Positions 26,463 to 36,670 of a DNA stretch of 61,991 nt are shown here, piece by piece. Each line of letters begins with the position of its first letter. Within the stretch, counting starts at the first letter, position 1. The position numbers and the translations under genes were made by a program. Source of the DNA: Bacteroidota bacterium (GTDB lineage: Bacteria > Bacteroidota > Bacteroidia > Flavobacteriales_C > GCA-002722245); NCBI GenBank assembly GCA_026390935.1, contig JAPLEZ010000149.1, forward strand, positions 1 through 61,991, written 5' to 3'. A model generated the notes under the pieces. That model saw only the letters and a program-made list of their open reading frames with translations, did no database searches and had not been told where the DNA came from.

Positions 26463-26829
26463 AATATTAATCCGCTTTTTATTGTTCAGCGTCCTAATCT
26501 GCGGAATACAGTTTTTATTGTCTCAACTTTATCCACTTCTTCAAAGTCGGCTCTACTTAGTTTCACATCTTTTCCTCTTTTTTATCAATCTTATCTCCAT
26601 TCTTGCCGTTTTATTCATTCCCACAAAAACAAAAATATTGCCTGCACAAATATTTTTGGTGCAGTCGATGGCCAAAATAATATTTGCGGCTTGCTTCATC
26701 CTTTTTGTACTTAAGGCACAAAAAAATCTTGCGAACACCCAATATTTGCTGTATTTCGTGGCTTTGTACGGACTTTATCTCACTGCTGAAATTGCCCTCT
26801 TATTGCAATGGTTTAAAAGGGTAAATTAA
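26455..26829 (+). CDS. AtpI-like four-helix membrane protein
   Basis: A 124-residue hydrophobic protein with four predicted membrane helices (about 5-22, 36-55, 68-87, 96-116). Sequence identity to AtpI is not obvious by eye, but the position between atpZ and atpB, the length and the four-helix layout fit the ATP synthase I chain, which helps assemble the c ring. Its start overlaps the atpZ end by 8 nt. The alternative is a lineage-specific membrane protein. Confidence 0.65.
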   Translation: MTKILIRFLLFSVLICGIQFLLSQLYPLLQSRLYLVSHLFLFFINLISILAVLFIPTKTKILPAQIFLVQSMAKIIFAACFILFVLKAQKNLANTQYLLYFVALYGLYLTAEIALLLQWFKRVN

Positions 26830-26866
26830 TTCTTGAAAAAATAAATTCACCAATTCACTTTTTAGA

Positions 26867-26898
26867 TTTGGAAGAAGCTGATTAATCCCCTACTTTTG
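26867..26898 (+). promoter_or_regulatory. Bacteroidota-type promoter of the atpB operon
   Basis: TTTG at 26867-26870 (-33) and TACTTTTG at 26891-26898 (-7) are 20 bp apart, which is the expected spacing. The -7 box ends 27 bp before the atpB ATG. This lets atpBEFHAG be expressed apart from the bactofilin-atpZ genes. Confidence 0.7.
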
Positions 26899-26925
26899 CG
26901 TCGAATTTAAGTAGCCCACTTCGCA

Positions 26926-28011
26926 ATGAATACTTTAAAAGACAAAACACTACTAGCTCTAATACTTGTTTTTACAAGTGTTCTAACCGTTTTTGGAAAT
27001 GCCGATAGCACCTCTAAAAAGAAATCTTTCGATGCTTCTTCTTTCATTTTGCACCACGTTTTGGATGCCCACGACTGGCATATCCTCGGTGAAGGAGAAA
27101 ACTCTATACATCTTCCTCTTCCAATAATCCTTTTGGATCGTGGATTACAGGTGTTTTCCTCAAACAAATTTTCTGTTGCACATAGTGAGCATGGTCATGA
27201 TTACGCAGTTACAGAAGATGGCCTTTATGCTATTTTTCACGAAAAAATATATCGTACCATCGATGGTCAATTAACATTTGATGAAGAGGGCCACCCTACA
27301 GAAGCTCACGCAACGCCTTTGGATTTCTCTATTACAAGAAACGTTGCTTCTATGTTTTTAACCACTGCTTTATTGCTTTGGTTGTTCATTGGGGCGGCAA
27401 GAGCATATCAAAAAACCGGAATAAATTCAGCTCCTAAAGGCAAACAATCCTTTCTTGAGCCATTAGTGCTTTTTGTTCGCGACGAGATTGCTATCCCAAA
27501 CATCGGCGAGAAAAAATACATGAAATACATGCCTTATTTATTAACGGTGTTTTTCTTTATATGGATTAATAACTTATTAGGTCTTGTGCCTTTCTTCCCA
27601 GGTGGATCGAACTTAACTGGTAACATTGCTTTTACAATTTGCTTGTCGGTATTCACTTTGTACATGACAATATACAGTGCTAACAAAAACTACTGGAGTC
27701 ACATTTTTATGCCGCCGGTACCCAAAGCACTTTACTTCATTATGATTCCAATTGAGATCGTTGGGATTTTCACAAAGCCTTTCGCATTGATGATCCGTTT
27801 ATTTGCAAACATGACAGCTGGTCACATTGTAGTACTGAGCTTCATTTGTATCATCTTTATTAAAGAAAGTGCAGCGTGGGCTGGTTTATCTATTCCAATG
27901 GCTTTATTCATAAGCATTTTGGAATTACTGGTTGCAGCGTTGCAAGCTTTCATATTTACATTGCTTAGTGCATTGTTTATAGGGTCAGCAATTGAAGAAC
28001 ATCATCATTAG
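26926..28011 (+). CDS. atpB: ATP synthase F0 subunit a
   Basis: A 361-residue membrane protein. The first 130 residues (signal-like helix 7-24, then a His/Asp-rich stretch) form the long N-terminal extension normal for Bacteroidota. The membrane core follows, with the essential arginine in FALMIRLFANMTAGH. It forms the proton half-channels next to the c ring. It has its own promoter upstream and leads atpB-E-F-H-A-G. It ends in a HHH tail. Confidence 0.95.
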   Translation: MNTLKDKTLLALILVFTSVLTVFGNADSTSKKKSFDASSFILHHVLDAHDWHILGEGENSIHLPLPIILLDRGLQVFSSNKFSVAHSEHGHDYAVTEDGLYAIFHEKIYRTIDGQLTFDEEGHPTEAHATPLDFSITRNVASMFLTTALLLWLFIGAARAYQKTGINSAPKGKQSFLEPLVLFVRDEIAIPNIGEKKYMKYMPYLLTVFFFIWINNLLGLVPFFPGGSNLTGNIAFTICLSVFTLYMTIYSANKNYWSHIFMPPVPKALYFIMIPIEIVGIFTKPFALMIRLFANMTAGHIVVLSFICIIFIKESAAWAGLSIPMALFISILELLVAALQAFIFTLLSALFIGSAIEEHHH

Positions 28012-28024
28012 TATTTATGTTTAA

Positions 28025-28288
<264 letters not shown>

Positions 28289-28315
28289 AATTAAAACGAC
28301 TTAAATAAAAACAAT

Positions 28316-28810
28316 ATGGAATTAGTAACGCCCGGACTCGGACTTATTTTTTGGACTTCTTTGACCTTTTTCTTTTTGATGATTATCCTAAAGAAATTTG
28401 CATGGAAGCCTATCCTTACAGCTGTAAAAACAAGAGAGGACAACATTGAAAAAGCATTGTCATCAGCAAAAGAAGCGGAAGAAAAAATGCAACAACTTAC
28501 CTCTCAAAACGAGCAAATTTTAAGAGAAGCACGTGAAGAGCGTGATATTATCTTGAAAGAAGCACGTGCTGCAAAAGACAGCATCGTAGGAGAAGCCAAG
28601 AACACTGCTAAAAATGAAGCTGCAAAAATCATGGAAGATGCTAAGAAAAGCATTGAAAATGAAAAACTAAAAGCCATCACTGAATTGAAAAATCAGGTAG
28701 CTGCATTGTCTATCGAAATTTCTGAAAAGATTTTGGGATCTGAGCTTTCTGACAAAAACAAGCAACAAGCTTTAATGAACACTTTGGTGGAAGACGTAAC
28801 ACTTAATTAA
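28316..28810 (+). CDS. atpF: ATP synthase F0 subunit b
   Basis: A 164-residue peripheral-stalk protein with one N-terminal membrane helix (about 5-26, LGLIFWTSLTFFFLMIIL) and a long charged coiled coil (about 35-140) rich in Glu, Lys and Ala. It dimerises and joins subunit a to alpha and delta. It is separated from atpE by 27 nt and from atpH by 4 nt. Confidence 0.95.
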   Translation: MELVTPGLGLIFWTSLTFFFLMIILKKFAWKPILTAVKTREDNIEKALSSAKEAEEKMQQLTSQNEQILREAREERDIILKEARAAKDSIVGEAKNTAKNEAAKIMEDAKKSIENEKLKAITELKNQVAALSIEISEKILGSELSDKNKQQALMNTLVEDVTLN

Positions 28811-28814
28811 TTTT

Positions 28815-29369
28815 ATGCAATCCAGAGCAGCAATAAGATACGCTAAGGCTTTACTCGACCTTTCTCTTGAAAAAGGAGAATTGGAAAAAGTATATGCTGA
28901 TATGCAACTGATCCACAAAATCTGCAATGACTCAAAAGATTTGCAATTGTTGTTGGAAAGTCCGGTTGTAAAAACCGACAAAAAACAAGATATCCTTAAA
29001 GCCATTTTCACAGGGAAAGTTAGTGCATTGACTTTATCATTTCTATTGATTTTAGCTGCTAAAAAAAGAGAAGGGATTTTGAAAGATGTTGCCTTCGCCT
29101 TCATTGAAAAATATTACGAGCACAAAAACATACTCAGAACGGTGATCCGTTCTGTTAGCGGTGTTAGCGACACTGTTAAATCCAAAGTTCGCTCTTTAGT
29201 AAAAGCCACTTATAACAGCGAAGTGGAGATTGTTGAAGAATACGATCCAAAATTAATTGGCGGATTTATTTTAAAAGTAGGCGACAAACAAATTGACACT
29301 ACAGTAAAAGCAAAATTAGAAAAGCTGAGAAGAAATTTCAGCGACAACCCTTACGTACCAGAGTTTTAA
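28815..29369 (+). CDS. atpH: ATP synthase F1 subunit delta
   Basis: A 184-residue delta subunit of usual length, with an N-terminal six-helix domain (AAIRYAKALLDLSLEKGELE) and a C-terminal GGFILKVGDKQIDTTV motif that contacts subunit b. It caps the F1 head and ties it to the stalk. Coding base use is like that of its neighbours. Confidence 0.94.
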   Translation: MQSRAAIRYAKALLDLSLEKGELEKVYADMQLIHKICNDSKDLQLLLESPVVKTDKKQDILKAIFTGKVSALTLSFLLILAAKKREGILKDVAFAFIEKYYEHKNILRTVIRSVSGVSDTVKSKVRSLVKATYNSEVEIVEEYDPKLIGGFILKVGDKQIDTTVKAKLEKLRRNFSDNPYVPEF

Positions 29370-29396
29370 TAACGCATATATATAAACAATAATAAA

Positions 29397-30977
29397 ATGG
29401 CAGAAGTTAATCCAGCAGAAGTATCGGCAATTTTAAGACAACAGATTTCTGGTCTTAAAACACAAGCCGACTTGGAAGAAGTAGGAACAGTATTGCAAAT
29501 CGGTGACGGTATTGCCCGTGTATACGGTTTGAATAATGTTCAGTCAGGTGAGTTAGTAGAGTTCGAAAACGGACTTCAATCTATCGTATTAAACCTTGAA
29601 GAAGACAACGTAGGTTTAGTTTTGTTGGGTAGCTCAAAAGGCATTAAAGAAGGTGCAACCGTAAAAAGAACCCGCAAAATCGCTTCTGTGAAAGCAGGAT
29701 TTGGTATGGTGGGTAGAGTTGTAAATACTTTAGGTGAACCTATCGATGGTAAAGGTCCGATCGTAGGTGATACTTACGAAATGCCATTGGAAAGAAAAGC
29801 TCCAGGTGTTATCTATCGTCAGCCTGTAAACGAGCCATTGCAAACTGGTATCAAAGCGATTGACGCGATGATCCCGGTTGGAAGAGGTCAGCGTGAGTTG
29901 ATCATCGGTGACCGTCAAACTGGTAAAACCACTGTTGCCATTGACACCATCATCAATCAAAAAGAATTTTACGATGCTGGAAAACCAGTATACTGTATAT
30001 ATGTAGCTATCGGACAAAAAGGTTCAACAGTTGCAAATACTTTACAAACATTAACTGAAGCTGGTGCAATGGCTTACACTGTAATTGTTGCTGCTACCGC
30101 TTCTGAGCCTGCTCCGATGCAGTTTTACGCTCCGTTCACTGGTGCAGCTATCGGCGAGTTCTTCAGAGATTTAGGAAATCCTGCATTGATCGTTTATGAT
30201 GATTTATCTAAACAAGCAGTTGCTTACCGTGAGGTTTCTTTGTTGTTGAGAAGACCACCGGGCCGTGAGGCTTATCCTGGTGACGTATTCTTCTTGCACT
30301 CCAGACTTTTGGAAAGAGCTGCGAAAGTAAACTTATCTGATTCTATCGCACAAAGCATGAACGACCTTCCTGCTTCTATCAAGCACTTGGTAAAAGGTGG
30401 TGGTTCATTAACTGCTCTTCCAATCATTGAAACACAAGCGGGTGACGTTTCTGCTTATATCCCAACGAACGTAATTTCTATTACCGACGGACAGATATTT
30501 TTGGAATCTAACTTATTCAACGCAGGTGTTCGTCCGGCTATCAACGTAGGTATCTCTGTATCTCGTGTGGGTGGTAACGCGCAAATCAAGTCGATGAAAA
30601 AAATCTCTGGTACTTTGAAGTTAGATCAAGCTCAATACCGCGAGCTGGAAGCTTTTGCGAAATTTGGATCTGATTTGGATGCAACTACTAAAGGTGTTAT
30701 CGACAAAGGTGCACGTAACGTGGAAATTTTGAAACAACGTCAAAATTCTCCAATGACAGTGGAAAAACAAGCCGCTATCATTTTTGCAGGAACAAACGGC
30801 TTATTAAGCAAAGTACCTGTTAACAAAGTGAAAGATTTTGAAGAAGAATATTTAGGCATATTGGAAGCTTCACACAAAAATGTATTGAACGACATCAAGG
30901 CTGGTAAACTGACTGATGAAGTTGTTGACACATTGACTAACGTAGCTAAACAATTGGCTGATAAATACGGAAAATAA
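29397..30977 (+). CDS. atpA: ATP synthase F1 subunit alpha
   Basis: A 526-residue non-catalytic nucleotide-binding subunit. Walker A is GDRQTGKTT near residue 180, and the family tail KFGSDLD lies near 420. Three copies per F1 alternate with beta; the beta and epsilon genes (atpD, atpC) are not in the operon here, as in other Bacteroidota. A perfect inverted repeat lies between this gene and atpG. Confidence 0.97.
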   Translation: MAEVNPAEVSAILRQQISGLKTQADLEEVGTVLQIGDGIARVYGLNNVQSGELVEFENGLQSIVLNLEEDNVGLVLLGSSKGIKEGATVKRTRKIASVKAGFGMVGRVVNTLGEPIDGKGPIVGDTYEMPLERKAPGVIYRQPVNEPLQTGIKAIDAMIPVGRGQRELIIGDRQTGKTTVAIDTIINQKEFYDAGKPVYCIYVAIGQKGSTVANTLQTLTEAGAMAYTVIVAATASEPAPMQFYAPFTGAAIGEFFRDLGNPALIVYDDLSKQAVAYREVSLLLRRPPGREAYPGDVFFLHSRLLERAAKVNLSDSIAQSMNDLPASIKHLVKGGGSLTALPIIETQAGDVSAYIPTNVISITDGQIFLESNLFNAGVRPAINVGISVSRVGGNAQIKSMKKISGTLKLDQAQYRELEAFAKFGSDLDATTKGVIDKGARNVEILKQRQNSPMTVEKQAAIIFAGTNGLLSKVPVNKVKDFEEEYLGILEASHKNVLNDIKAGKLTDEVVDTLTNVAKQLADKYGK

Positions 30978-30986
30978 ATAGAGTTC

Positions 30987-31036
30987 AAAGTTTAAAGTTG
31001 AATGTTCAAAGTCAGCAACATTCAACTTTAAACTTT
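30987..31036. repeat. Perfect 20-bp inverted repeat between atpA and atpG
   Basis: Arms AAAGTTTAAAGTTGAATGTT (30987-31006) and its exact reverse complement (31017-31036) enclose 10 nt. The transcript would form a long A/U-rich stem 20 nt before the atpG ATG. Confidence 0.88.
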
Positions 31037-31055
31037 AAACATTGAACAAAGAAGT

Positions 31056-31940
31056 ATGGCAAACCTTAAGGAAACACGAAGCAGAATAGTCTCCATCAAA
31101 TCAACGATGCAAATTACCAGCGCCATGAAAATGGTGTCGGCAGCTAAGTTGAAAAGAGCTCAGGATGCAATCACTCAAATGCGTCCTTACGCTGAAAAAT
31201 TGCAGGAAATATTAAGTAATGTTTCTGACGGGGCAGACGATATTGAAGGAAGCGCATTCTCAAAATTCCGTCCGGTAAAAAAAGTTTTAATTATTGCTGT
31301 TACTTCTAACCGTGGATTGTGCGGTGGTTTCAATTCCTCTATTTCAAAACACATCGTTACCTTATTGAAAGGCGAATATGCCGAATTAAATGCAGCTGGA
31401 AATGTTGAAGTGTTGGCGATTGGAAAAAAAGCCGGTGACTTTTTCAAAACCAAAAACGTCACCAAAATAGCCGCCATCAAAACCGATATTTGGAATGCTT
31501 TAAATTTCCAGAATTCCTCTGTCATTGCAGAAGAAATCATGTCTGATTTCGCAGCAGGAAAATACGATGAAGTGAAGTTGGTTTACAATACTTTCAAAAA
31601 CGCAGCTACTCAAACTGTAAAAACAGAATCTTTCCTACCTATCCAGCCAAGCGCGCTGAATACAGGAAATGCTTCCAACAAAGATTATATTTTCGAGCCC
31701 AACAAAGAGGAGATTATTGTTAACCTGATTCCAAAAGCATTGAAAACGCAATTCTACAAAGCATTGTTGGATTCAATGGCTGGTGAGCACGGCGCGCGTA
31801 TGACCTCGATGCACAAAGCTACCGACAACGCCAAACAAATGGCGAAAGACCTTACGTTGCAATACAACAAAGCACGTCAGGCTGCAATTACCAACGAAAT
31901 CCTTGAAATTGTGGGTGGTGCAGAGGCTTTAAATAACTAA
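31056..31940 (+). CDS. atpG: ATP synthase F1 subunit gamma
   Basis: A 294-residue rotor subunit. The N-terminal coiled coil begins KETRSRIVSIKSTMQITSAM, and the C-terminal helix carries QYNKARQAAITNEILEIVGG, the classic signature. It turns inside the alpha-beta ring. It is the last ATP synthase gene here; its stop codon overlaps by one base the ATG of the following SGNH protein. Confidence 0.96.
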   Translation: MANLKETRSRIVSIKSTMQITSAMKMVSAAKLKRAQDAITQMRPYAEKLQEILSNVSDGADDIEGSAFSKFRPVKKVLIIAVTSNRGLCGGFNSSISKHIVTLLKGEYAELNAAGNVEVLAIGKKAGDFFKTKNVTKIAAIKTDIWNALNFQNSSVIAEEIMSDFAAGKYDEVKLVYNTFKNAATQTVKTESFLPIQPSALNTGNASNKDYIFEPNKEEIIVNLIPKALKTQFYKALLDSMAGEHGARMTSMHKATDNAKQMAKDLTLQYNKARQAAITNEILEIVGGAEALNN

Positions 31941-33079
31941 TGACTAAAAACGTCATACGTTATTTTCTCCTTCTACTTTCTGTTATTTTTTTCCCCCTTA
32001 CAATTGACTTGCTCTACCATGAAATAGAACTGCCCTATTTTCGGGCGCTATTGTATTGCACTTCCTTTTGCTTTCTATCCCTATTCCTTCTAAGCTTTCA
32101 AAAGAAATATGTTAAACTGAAAATCATTGCCATTAATTTTAGTGCGCTGATCATCCTTCTTTGTTTTAGTGAATTTTTCTTTTGGTACATGAATCAACGC
32201 TCACTTCCTCAAAGAAAACAACACAACTCACAAGCTCTCACGGTTCCTGATCCCTTGCTCGGATACAAAACAAAAGAACACCTAACGCTCTCCAGCTTAC
32301 TCACAATTAACAATGACACTATATACAACTGTTTAGTTAGCTCTGATGAGCACGGTTGGAGAACCTCTCCATTTGACTCCATTAAAAGCAAGCAGGCGGT
32401 GTTTTTAGGTTGCTCTTTCACTTTTGGTGAAGGACTAAACGACGAACAAACACTTCCTTACCTCGTCGGCAAAAATTCTGCTTACAACACTTACAACTTA
32501 GCGTGCTTGGGCTATGGACCGCAACAAGCATTGCTTCTAGCGAAGAATGCTCTTCTTCCTCCTGCAGCTGAAACCAAAGTAGTGTACGTTTACATCGACG
32601 GCCATATTCAAAGAGCCAACGGCACTTTATCAGTAGTCAATTCTTACGGCAAAAATTTCCCTTATCCCAAATTGGAGGATGATTCACTAATGCTGTATCC
32701 GTCCTTCGAAAAGAAATCACCCTTTCTCCTTTCTCTCTATTCAGCACTCCGCGATTGTCAAACCATGCAATACTTCAACCTAGATCTTCCGCTATTTTTG
32801 CGCGAAAAACATTTTGAATTGTTTGGAAAAACAATTGAAAAATTGGCGTTGGAGGTAAAAAAGAAATACAAAAGTGATTTGATTTTGCTGATATATCCTG
32901 GCTCAGTGCTGCACGAAAAAGTATTGGAACACATAAATATCAACCTGATTGAGGTAGTAGATTATTCGTCGCTTGCTACAAAAGGCGACGAAAATTATTT
33001 CTTTAAAACCGATGGCCATCCCAATGCTTTGTTGAACAAAATTGTGGCTGGCAGGATTTTAGTGGATATCTTCCGCTAG
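31940..33079 (+). CDS. Membrane-anchored SGNH/GDSL-like protein
   Basis: A 379-residue protein with three hydrophobic segments in the first 90 residues, then a globular domain. The hydrolase block I is GCSFTFGEGL near residue 155 (Ser in GCS) and the C-terminal block is TDGHPNALLN (Asp-x-His). This fits an SGNH esterase facing the periplasm. A deacetylase or acyl-hydrolase role on a glycan is likely but unproven. Its ATG overlaps the atpG stop by one base, so it may be translated from the tail of the ATP synthase transcript. Confidence 0.75.
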   Translation: MTKNVIRYFLLLLSVIFFPLTIDLLYHEIELPYFRALLYCTSFCFLSLFLLSFQKKYVKLKIIAINFSALIILLCFSEFFFWYMNQRSLPQRKQHNSQALTVPDPLLGYKTKEHLTLSSLLTINNDTIYNCLVSSDEHGWRTSPFDSIKSKQAVFLGCSFTFGEGLNDEQTLPYLVGKNSAYNTYNLACLGYGPQQALLLAKNALLPPAAETKVVYVYIDGHIQRANGTLSVVNSYGKNFPYPKLEDDSLMLYPSFEKKSPFLLSLYSALRDCQTMQYFNLDLPLFLREKHFELFGKTIEKLALEVKKKYKSDLILLIYPGSVLHEKVLEHININLIEVVDYSSLATKGDENYFFKTDGHPNALLNKIVAGRILVDIFR

Positions 33080-33106
33080 AAGGAATTTCCCCTTATATTT
33101 ACGACC

Positions 33107-36100
33107 ATGCGCTTTACCCGGAAAAACATTCTGCTTGCTTTTACCCTTTCCCTTGCGGGTTTGCTGCTGAGTGGCGTTTTCTTTTCCCAGGGCTCTAACA
33201 AAGAAGAAGAATTAAAGGAAGAAATTTCACTTTTTGGAAAAGACTTAGAGCAACAACAAACACTACTGAAGCAAGAAGTTGAAAAATTGGCTGCATTGAA
33301 TTCCTACGAAGATCTGCTACAAAAAAACATTTCCCAATACTCTACACTTCACGATAAACAGGGAATTTCACTATATGTGTATGAAGATTCCATCTTAAAA
33401 TTCTGGAGCAATAATGCTGATCCCATTGAAAACACAAGTGTTTCAGAACAAGGATTTATAAAAATGTCATCGGGATTTTATGAAAAATACAGTCTGCAAA
33501 AAGCGGGAAAAACCTTTGTTGGCTTGCTCCTCATTAAAAAGGAACATCATTTTGAAAACTCCTACGTAAAAAATTATTTTCAAAAACAATTCCACCTCAA
33601 CGAAACATGGAAAATCAATATTACTAAAGATAAAGGAGCGTTTACTTCATTATCCGGAAACGCTATTTCATTGTTGCCCGATCCAAATTTTTCAGGAAAA
33701 GAAGATGAGCCTGCACTTCAAATTCTTGAAATTATGTGCCTCTTCCTTTTCGTGTTGGCGCTATTAAAAAGCATTGAAGCTTTACCGCTCAATTACTGGA
33801 TAAAAATTATGCTTTTCGCAGGATTGATGTACTGCGTACGATGGGCAATGATAGCCTTCCATTTTCCGTTTTTCTTGTACAATGACGAAATCATGGATCC
33901 GCAGCTATTCGCCTATTCATCGTGGTTTCCTTCATTGGGCGATTTGCTGATGAACGCATTTTCTATTCTCGCCATTTCCTACTTTATCAAAGGACTTCCT
34001 GTAGCTAAAGAAAAAATCGCCTCCTTGTCTAATGCCTATAAGCATCTTCTGATGTTCGCGCTTTTCGCCGTAATTTTCACATTGGCGAGCTTACTTATTG
34101 AGGTTATTGAAGTTCTGGTGTTCAACTCTAATTTGGTTTTAGACGCAAAAAAAATATTGAAAATAGATGCGTTTAGCTGCGTTGCTATTTTGGGAATACT
34201 GCTCTTTCTATATGCCTTTTTAATGTTGGTTAAAAAATCTGCGCTGACTTTAAAAGACACCGGATTTTCTTGGTGGTACACCGCAACATTTTTGACTTCC
34301 TTCTTTCTTCTATTTCTGCTCCTTTATCTCACAAAAGATGATGAAGACAGTACCGGACTTTTCCTTTTACTACCTATTCTATTGCTAATTTTTTACAGGG
34401 TTTTCCGCTCTCTATCCGATTTTGAGTTAGCTTCTACCATCTTCCTCATTTTATTTATTTCATTATTCGTATCGGCAACTTTTGAAACATTCCTTGAAAT
34501 AAAAGAAGAAAGCAACCGAAAACAAAAAGCTATTCTAATGGCATCAGAGCGAGATCCTATTGCCGAATACCTCTATATTGAATTGGCGGAAAACATGAAC
34601 AACGACACCGTAATTTCTGCAACACAGGATTCAACGCTGTTGTCCGATTATCTTCGAAAAAACTATTTCAATAAGTATTGGGAAAAATACGACCTACAAC
34701 TCCGTAACATTTCAACCTCCTATCGCTCTCCATACATGGGCACAGAAGTTATTCCAAACACTTTGTACCACAACGATAATAAAGCTGGAAAAACAGGTTA
34801 TATAGCGAAAGTAACTAAGGCCGGACTTTCAGAAAAATGGATAGAGTTGTACCCAAAAAACATTTCTGATGAATTAGGTTTTCCTGTTTTACTCGTTGAT
34901 AAAGCAACTGAAAATAACACGCTTTCTTCCGAATATTCATACGCCAAATACTATCAAGGAAAATTGGTCACTAGCAAGGGCGGCTTTCATTATCCTGTAC
35001 TTGCGTGGCAAATGCCGAAAACGGATTTTCAATGGATTGAAAGAGATGGAGTAAATCATTTGATATATTTTGCAGATGCCAATACATGTATTGTGATTTC
35101 GGCGGAACGCTGGGGTGTATGGCGCATGTTGTCGGGCTATTCCTATCTTTTTCTTTTGCTAGGTGCAATCACCATTCTGGCTTATATTTTCTATCGCTTG
35201 CTTCATGGCAAAAGCAATCACAGCGCCAATTTTAAAGTGCGCCTTCAACTCAGCATGCTAGCGATGTTGCTCTTTTCGGGGGTGATCATTGGCGCTGGTT
35301 CCATCTTCTTTATTAAAAACCAATACAATGAAAAAACCTTTGAAACCATTAATGAAAAAATAAAATCGGTCAACCTGGATATTGAGCGCCGCCTAACGCG
35401 TCACAAAGCTTTCAATAAGCCCGATGTGATTAAAGAAACACTAGAAAGATTCTCGAAAGTATTCTTCACCGACATCAATCTTTACGATGCCAAAGGACAA
35501 ATTCTTTCCACTTCACGACCAGATATTTTTAAAATGGGATTGGTTTCCAATAACATGGATCCACGGGCTTTTTACGAACTTCATTTCCTACATCAATCTC
35601 ATTTTGTGGGTGTGGAAAAAATAGAAGGCATGGAGTATCTTTCAGCCTACATTCCCTTCTACAATGAAAAAGAAGAACTGCAGGGATATCTCAATCTACC
35701 CTATTTTTCTCGACAAAATGAGCTGAGCAATGAAATCTCCAACTTCCTTGTAGCGCTCATCAACATTTATGGTTTACTCATTGTATTCTCCATTTTAGCT
35801 GCGCTATTTGTATCCGATCAAATCACCAAACCACTGAGTTTGATACAGGAAAAATTAAAAAATGTGCGCTTAGGAAAACGCAATGAAAGCATTGAATGGA
35901 AAGGAAATGATGAAATAGGTAGATTGGTGGCCGAATACAATCGTATGGTCAACGAGCTGAGCGATAGTGCCGATCGCCTTGCCAAATCGGAGCGAGAAGG
36001 TGCCTGGCGAGAAATGGCAAAACAAGTGGCCCACGAAATAAAAAATCCGCTCACCCCAATGAAACTCAACGTACAGCATTTGAATCGCCTCTGGAAAGAT

Positions 36101-36664
36101 GCACCACGTGAAGAGTTTGAGGAACGCTTAGTACGGATCAGCAAAAGTTTGATTGAGCAAATTGATGCTCTTTCATCTATTGCCACCGAATTTTCCAACT
36201 TTGCCAAAATGCCCGATCCTATAATAGATGATGTGGATCTTGTAGAAGTATTGCGCAACAGCGTTCAACTCTATTCTGATGAGAACACAGCAAAAGTTGA
36301 ACTGGAAACCGACTACAATATCCTAGTGATTAAAGCTGATAAGGATCAATTGTTGCGCGTGTTCAACAACCTTATTAAAAATGCCATTCAAGCCATTCCT
36401 GAAGAAAGAAAAGGAGAAATTAAAGTACGCCTCATCTTCAATGGTGAGGCCTTCTTGGTGATGGTAGTCGATAATGGAAAAGGGATTTCAGAAAATGATA
36501 AAGAAAAAATATTTATTCCTAACTTCACCACGAAAAGTTCGGGGATGGGACTTGGTTTAGCCATGGTGAAAAAAATTATTGAAGGCATGAATGGCCGAAT
36601 ATGGTTTGAATCACAAGAAGGAAAAGGAACTTGTTTTTACATAGAATTTAAAAAAATAAATTAA
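33107..36664 (+). CDS. Large NtrY-like membrane sensor histidine kinase
   Basis: A 1185-residue kinase. The N-terminal 720 residues hold many membrane helices (one at 8-27, a cluster at about 205-460, one near 680) with extracytoplasmic regions between them. Another periplasmic part follows, then a helix near 890, a HAMP domain (about 905-960), HisKA with H976 in QVAHEIKNPLTPMKLN, and HATPase_c (NLIKNAIQAI, DNGKGI, GMGLGLAMVKKI). The HEIKNPLTP box is the NtrY type. No response regulator adjoins it. It is 27 nt downstream of the SGNH gene and 6 nt upstream of the ROK gene, so it may belong to that transcript. Confidence 0.9.
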   Translation: MRFTRKNILLAFTLSLAGLLLSGVFFSQGSNKEEELKEEISLFGKDLEQQQTLLKQEVEKLAALNSYEDLLQKNISQYSTLHDKQGISLYVYEDSILKFWSNNADPIENTSVSEQGFIKMSSGFYEKYSLQKAGKTFVGLLLIKKEHHFENSYVKNYFQKQFHLNETWKINITKDKGAFTSLSGNAISLLPDPNFSGKEDEPALQILEIMCLFLFVLALLKSIEALPLNYWIKIMLFAGLMYCVRWAMIAFHFPFFLYNDEIMDPQLFAYSSWFPSLGDLLMNAFSILAISYFIKGLPVAKEKIASLSNAYKHLLMFALFAVIFTLASLLIEVIEVLVFNSNLVLDAKKILKIDAFSCVAILGILLFLYAFLMLVKKSALTLKDTGFSWWYTATFLTSFFLLFLLLYLTKDDEDSTGLFLLLPILLLIFYRVFRSLSDFELASTIFLILFISLFVSATFETFLEIKEESNRKQKAILMASERDPIAEYLYIELAENMNNDTVISATQDSTLLSDYLRKNYFNKYWEKYDLQLRNISTSYRSPYMGTEVIPNTLYHNDNKAGKTGYIAKVTKAGLSEKWIELYPKNISDELGFPVLLVDKATENNTLSSEYSYAKYYQGKLVTSKGGFHYPVLAWQMPKTDFQWIERDGVNHLIYFADANTCIVISAERWGVWRMLSGYSYLFLLLGAITILAYIFYRLLHGKSNHSANFKVRLQLSMLAMLLFSGVIIGAGSIFFIKNQYNEKTFETINEKIKSVNLDIERRLTRHKAFNKPDVIKETLERFSKVFFTDINLYDAKGQILSTSRPDIFKMGLVSNNMDPRAFYELHFLHQSHFVGVEKIEGMEYLSAYIPFYNEKEELQGYLNLPYFSRQNELSNEISNFLVALINIYGLLIVFSILAALFVSDQITKPLSLIQEKLKNVRLGKRNESIEWKGNDEIGRLVAEYNRMVNELSDSADRLAKSEREGAWREMAKQVAHEIKNPLTPMKLNVQHLNRLWKDAPREEFEERLVRISKSLIEQIDALSSIATEFSNFAKMPDPIIDDVDLVEVLRNSVQLYSDENTAKVELETDYNILVIKADKDQLLRVFNNLIKNAIQAIPEERKGEIKVRLIFNGEAFLVMVVDNGKGISENDKEKIFIPNFTTKSSGMGLGLAMVKKIIEGMNGRIWFESQEGKGTCFYIEFKKIN

Positions 36665-36670
36665 ACAAAT

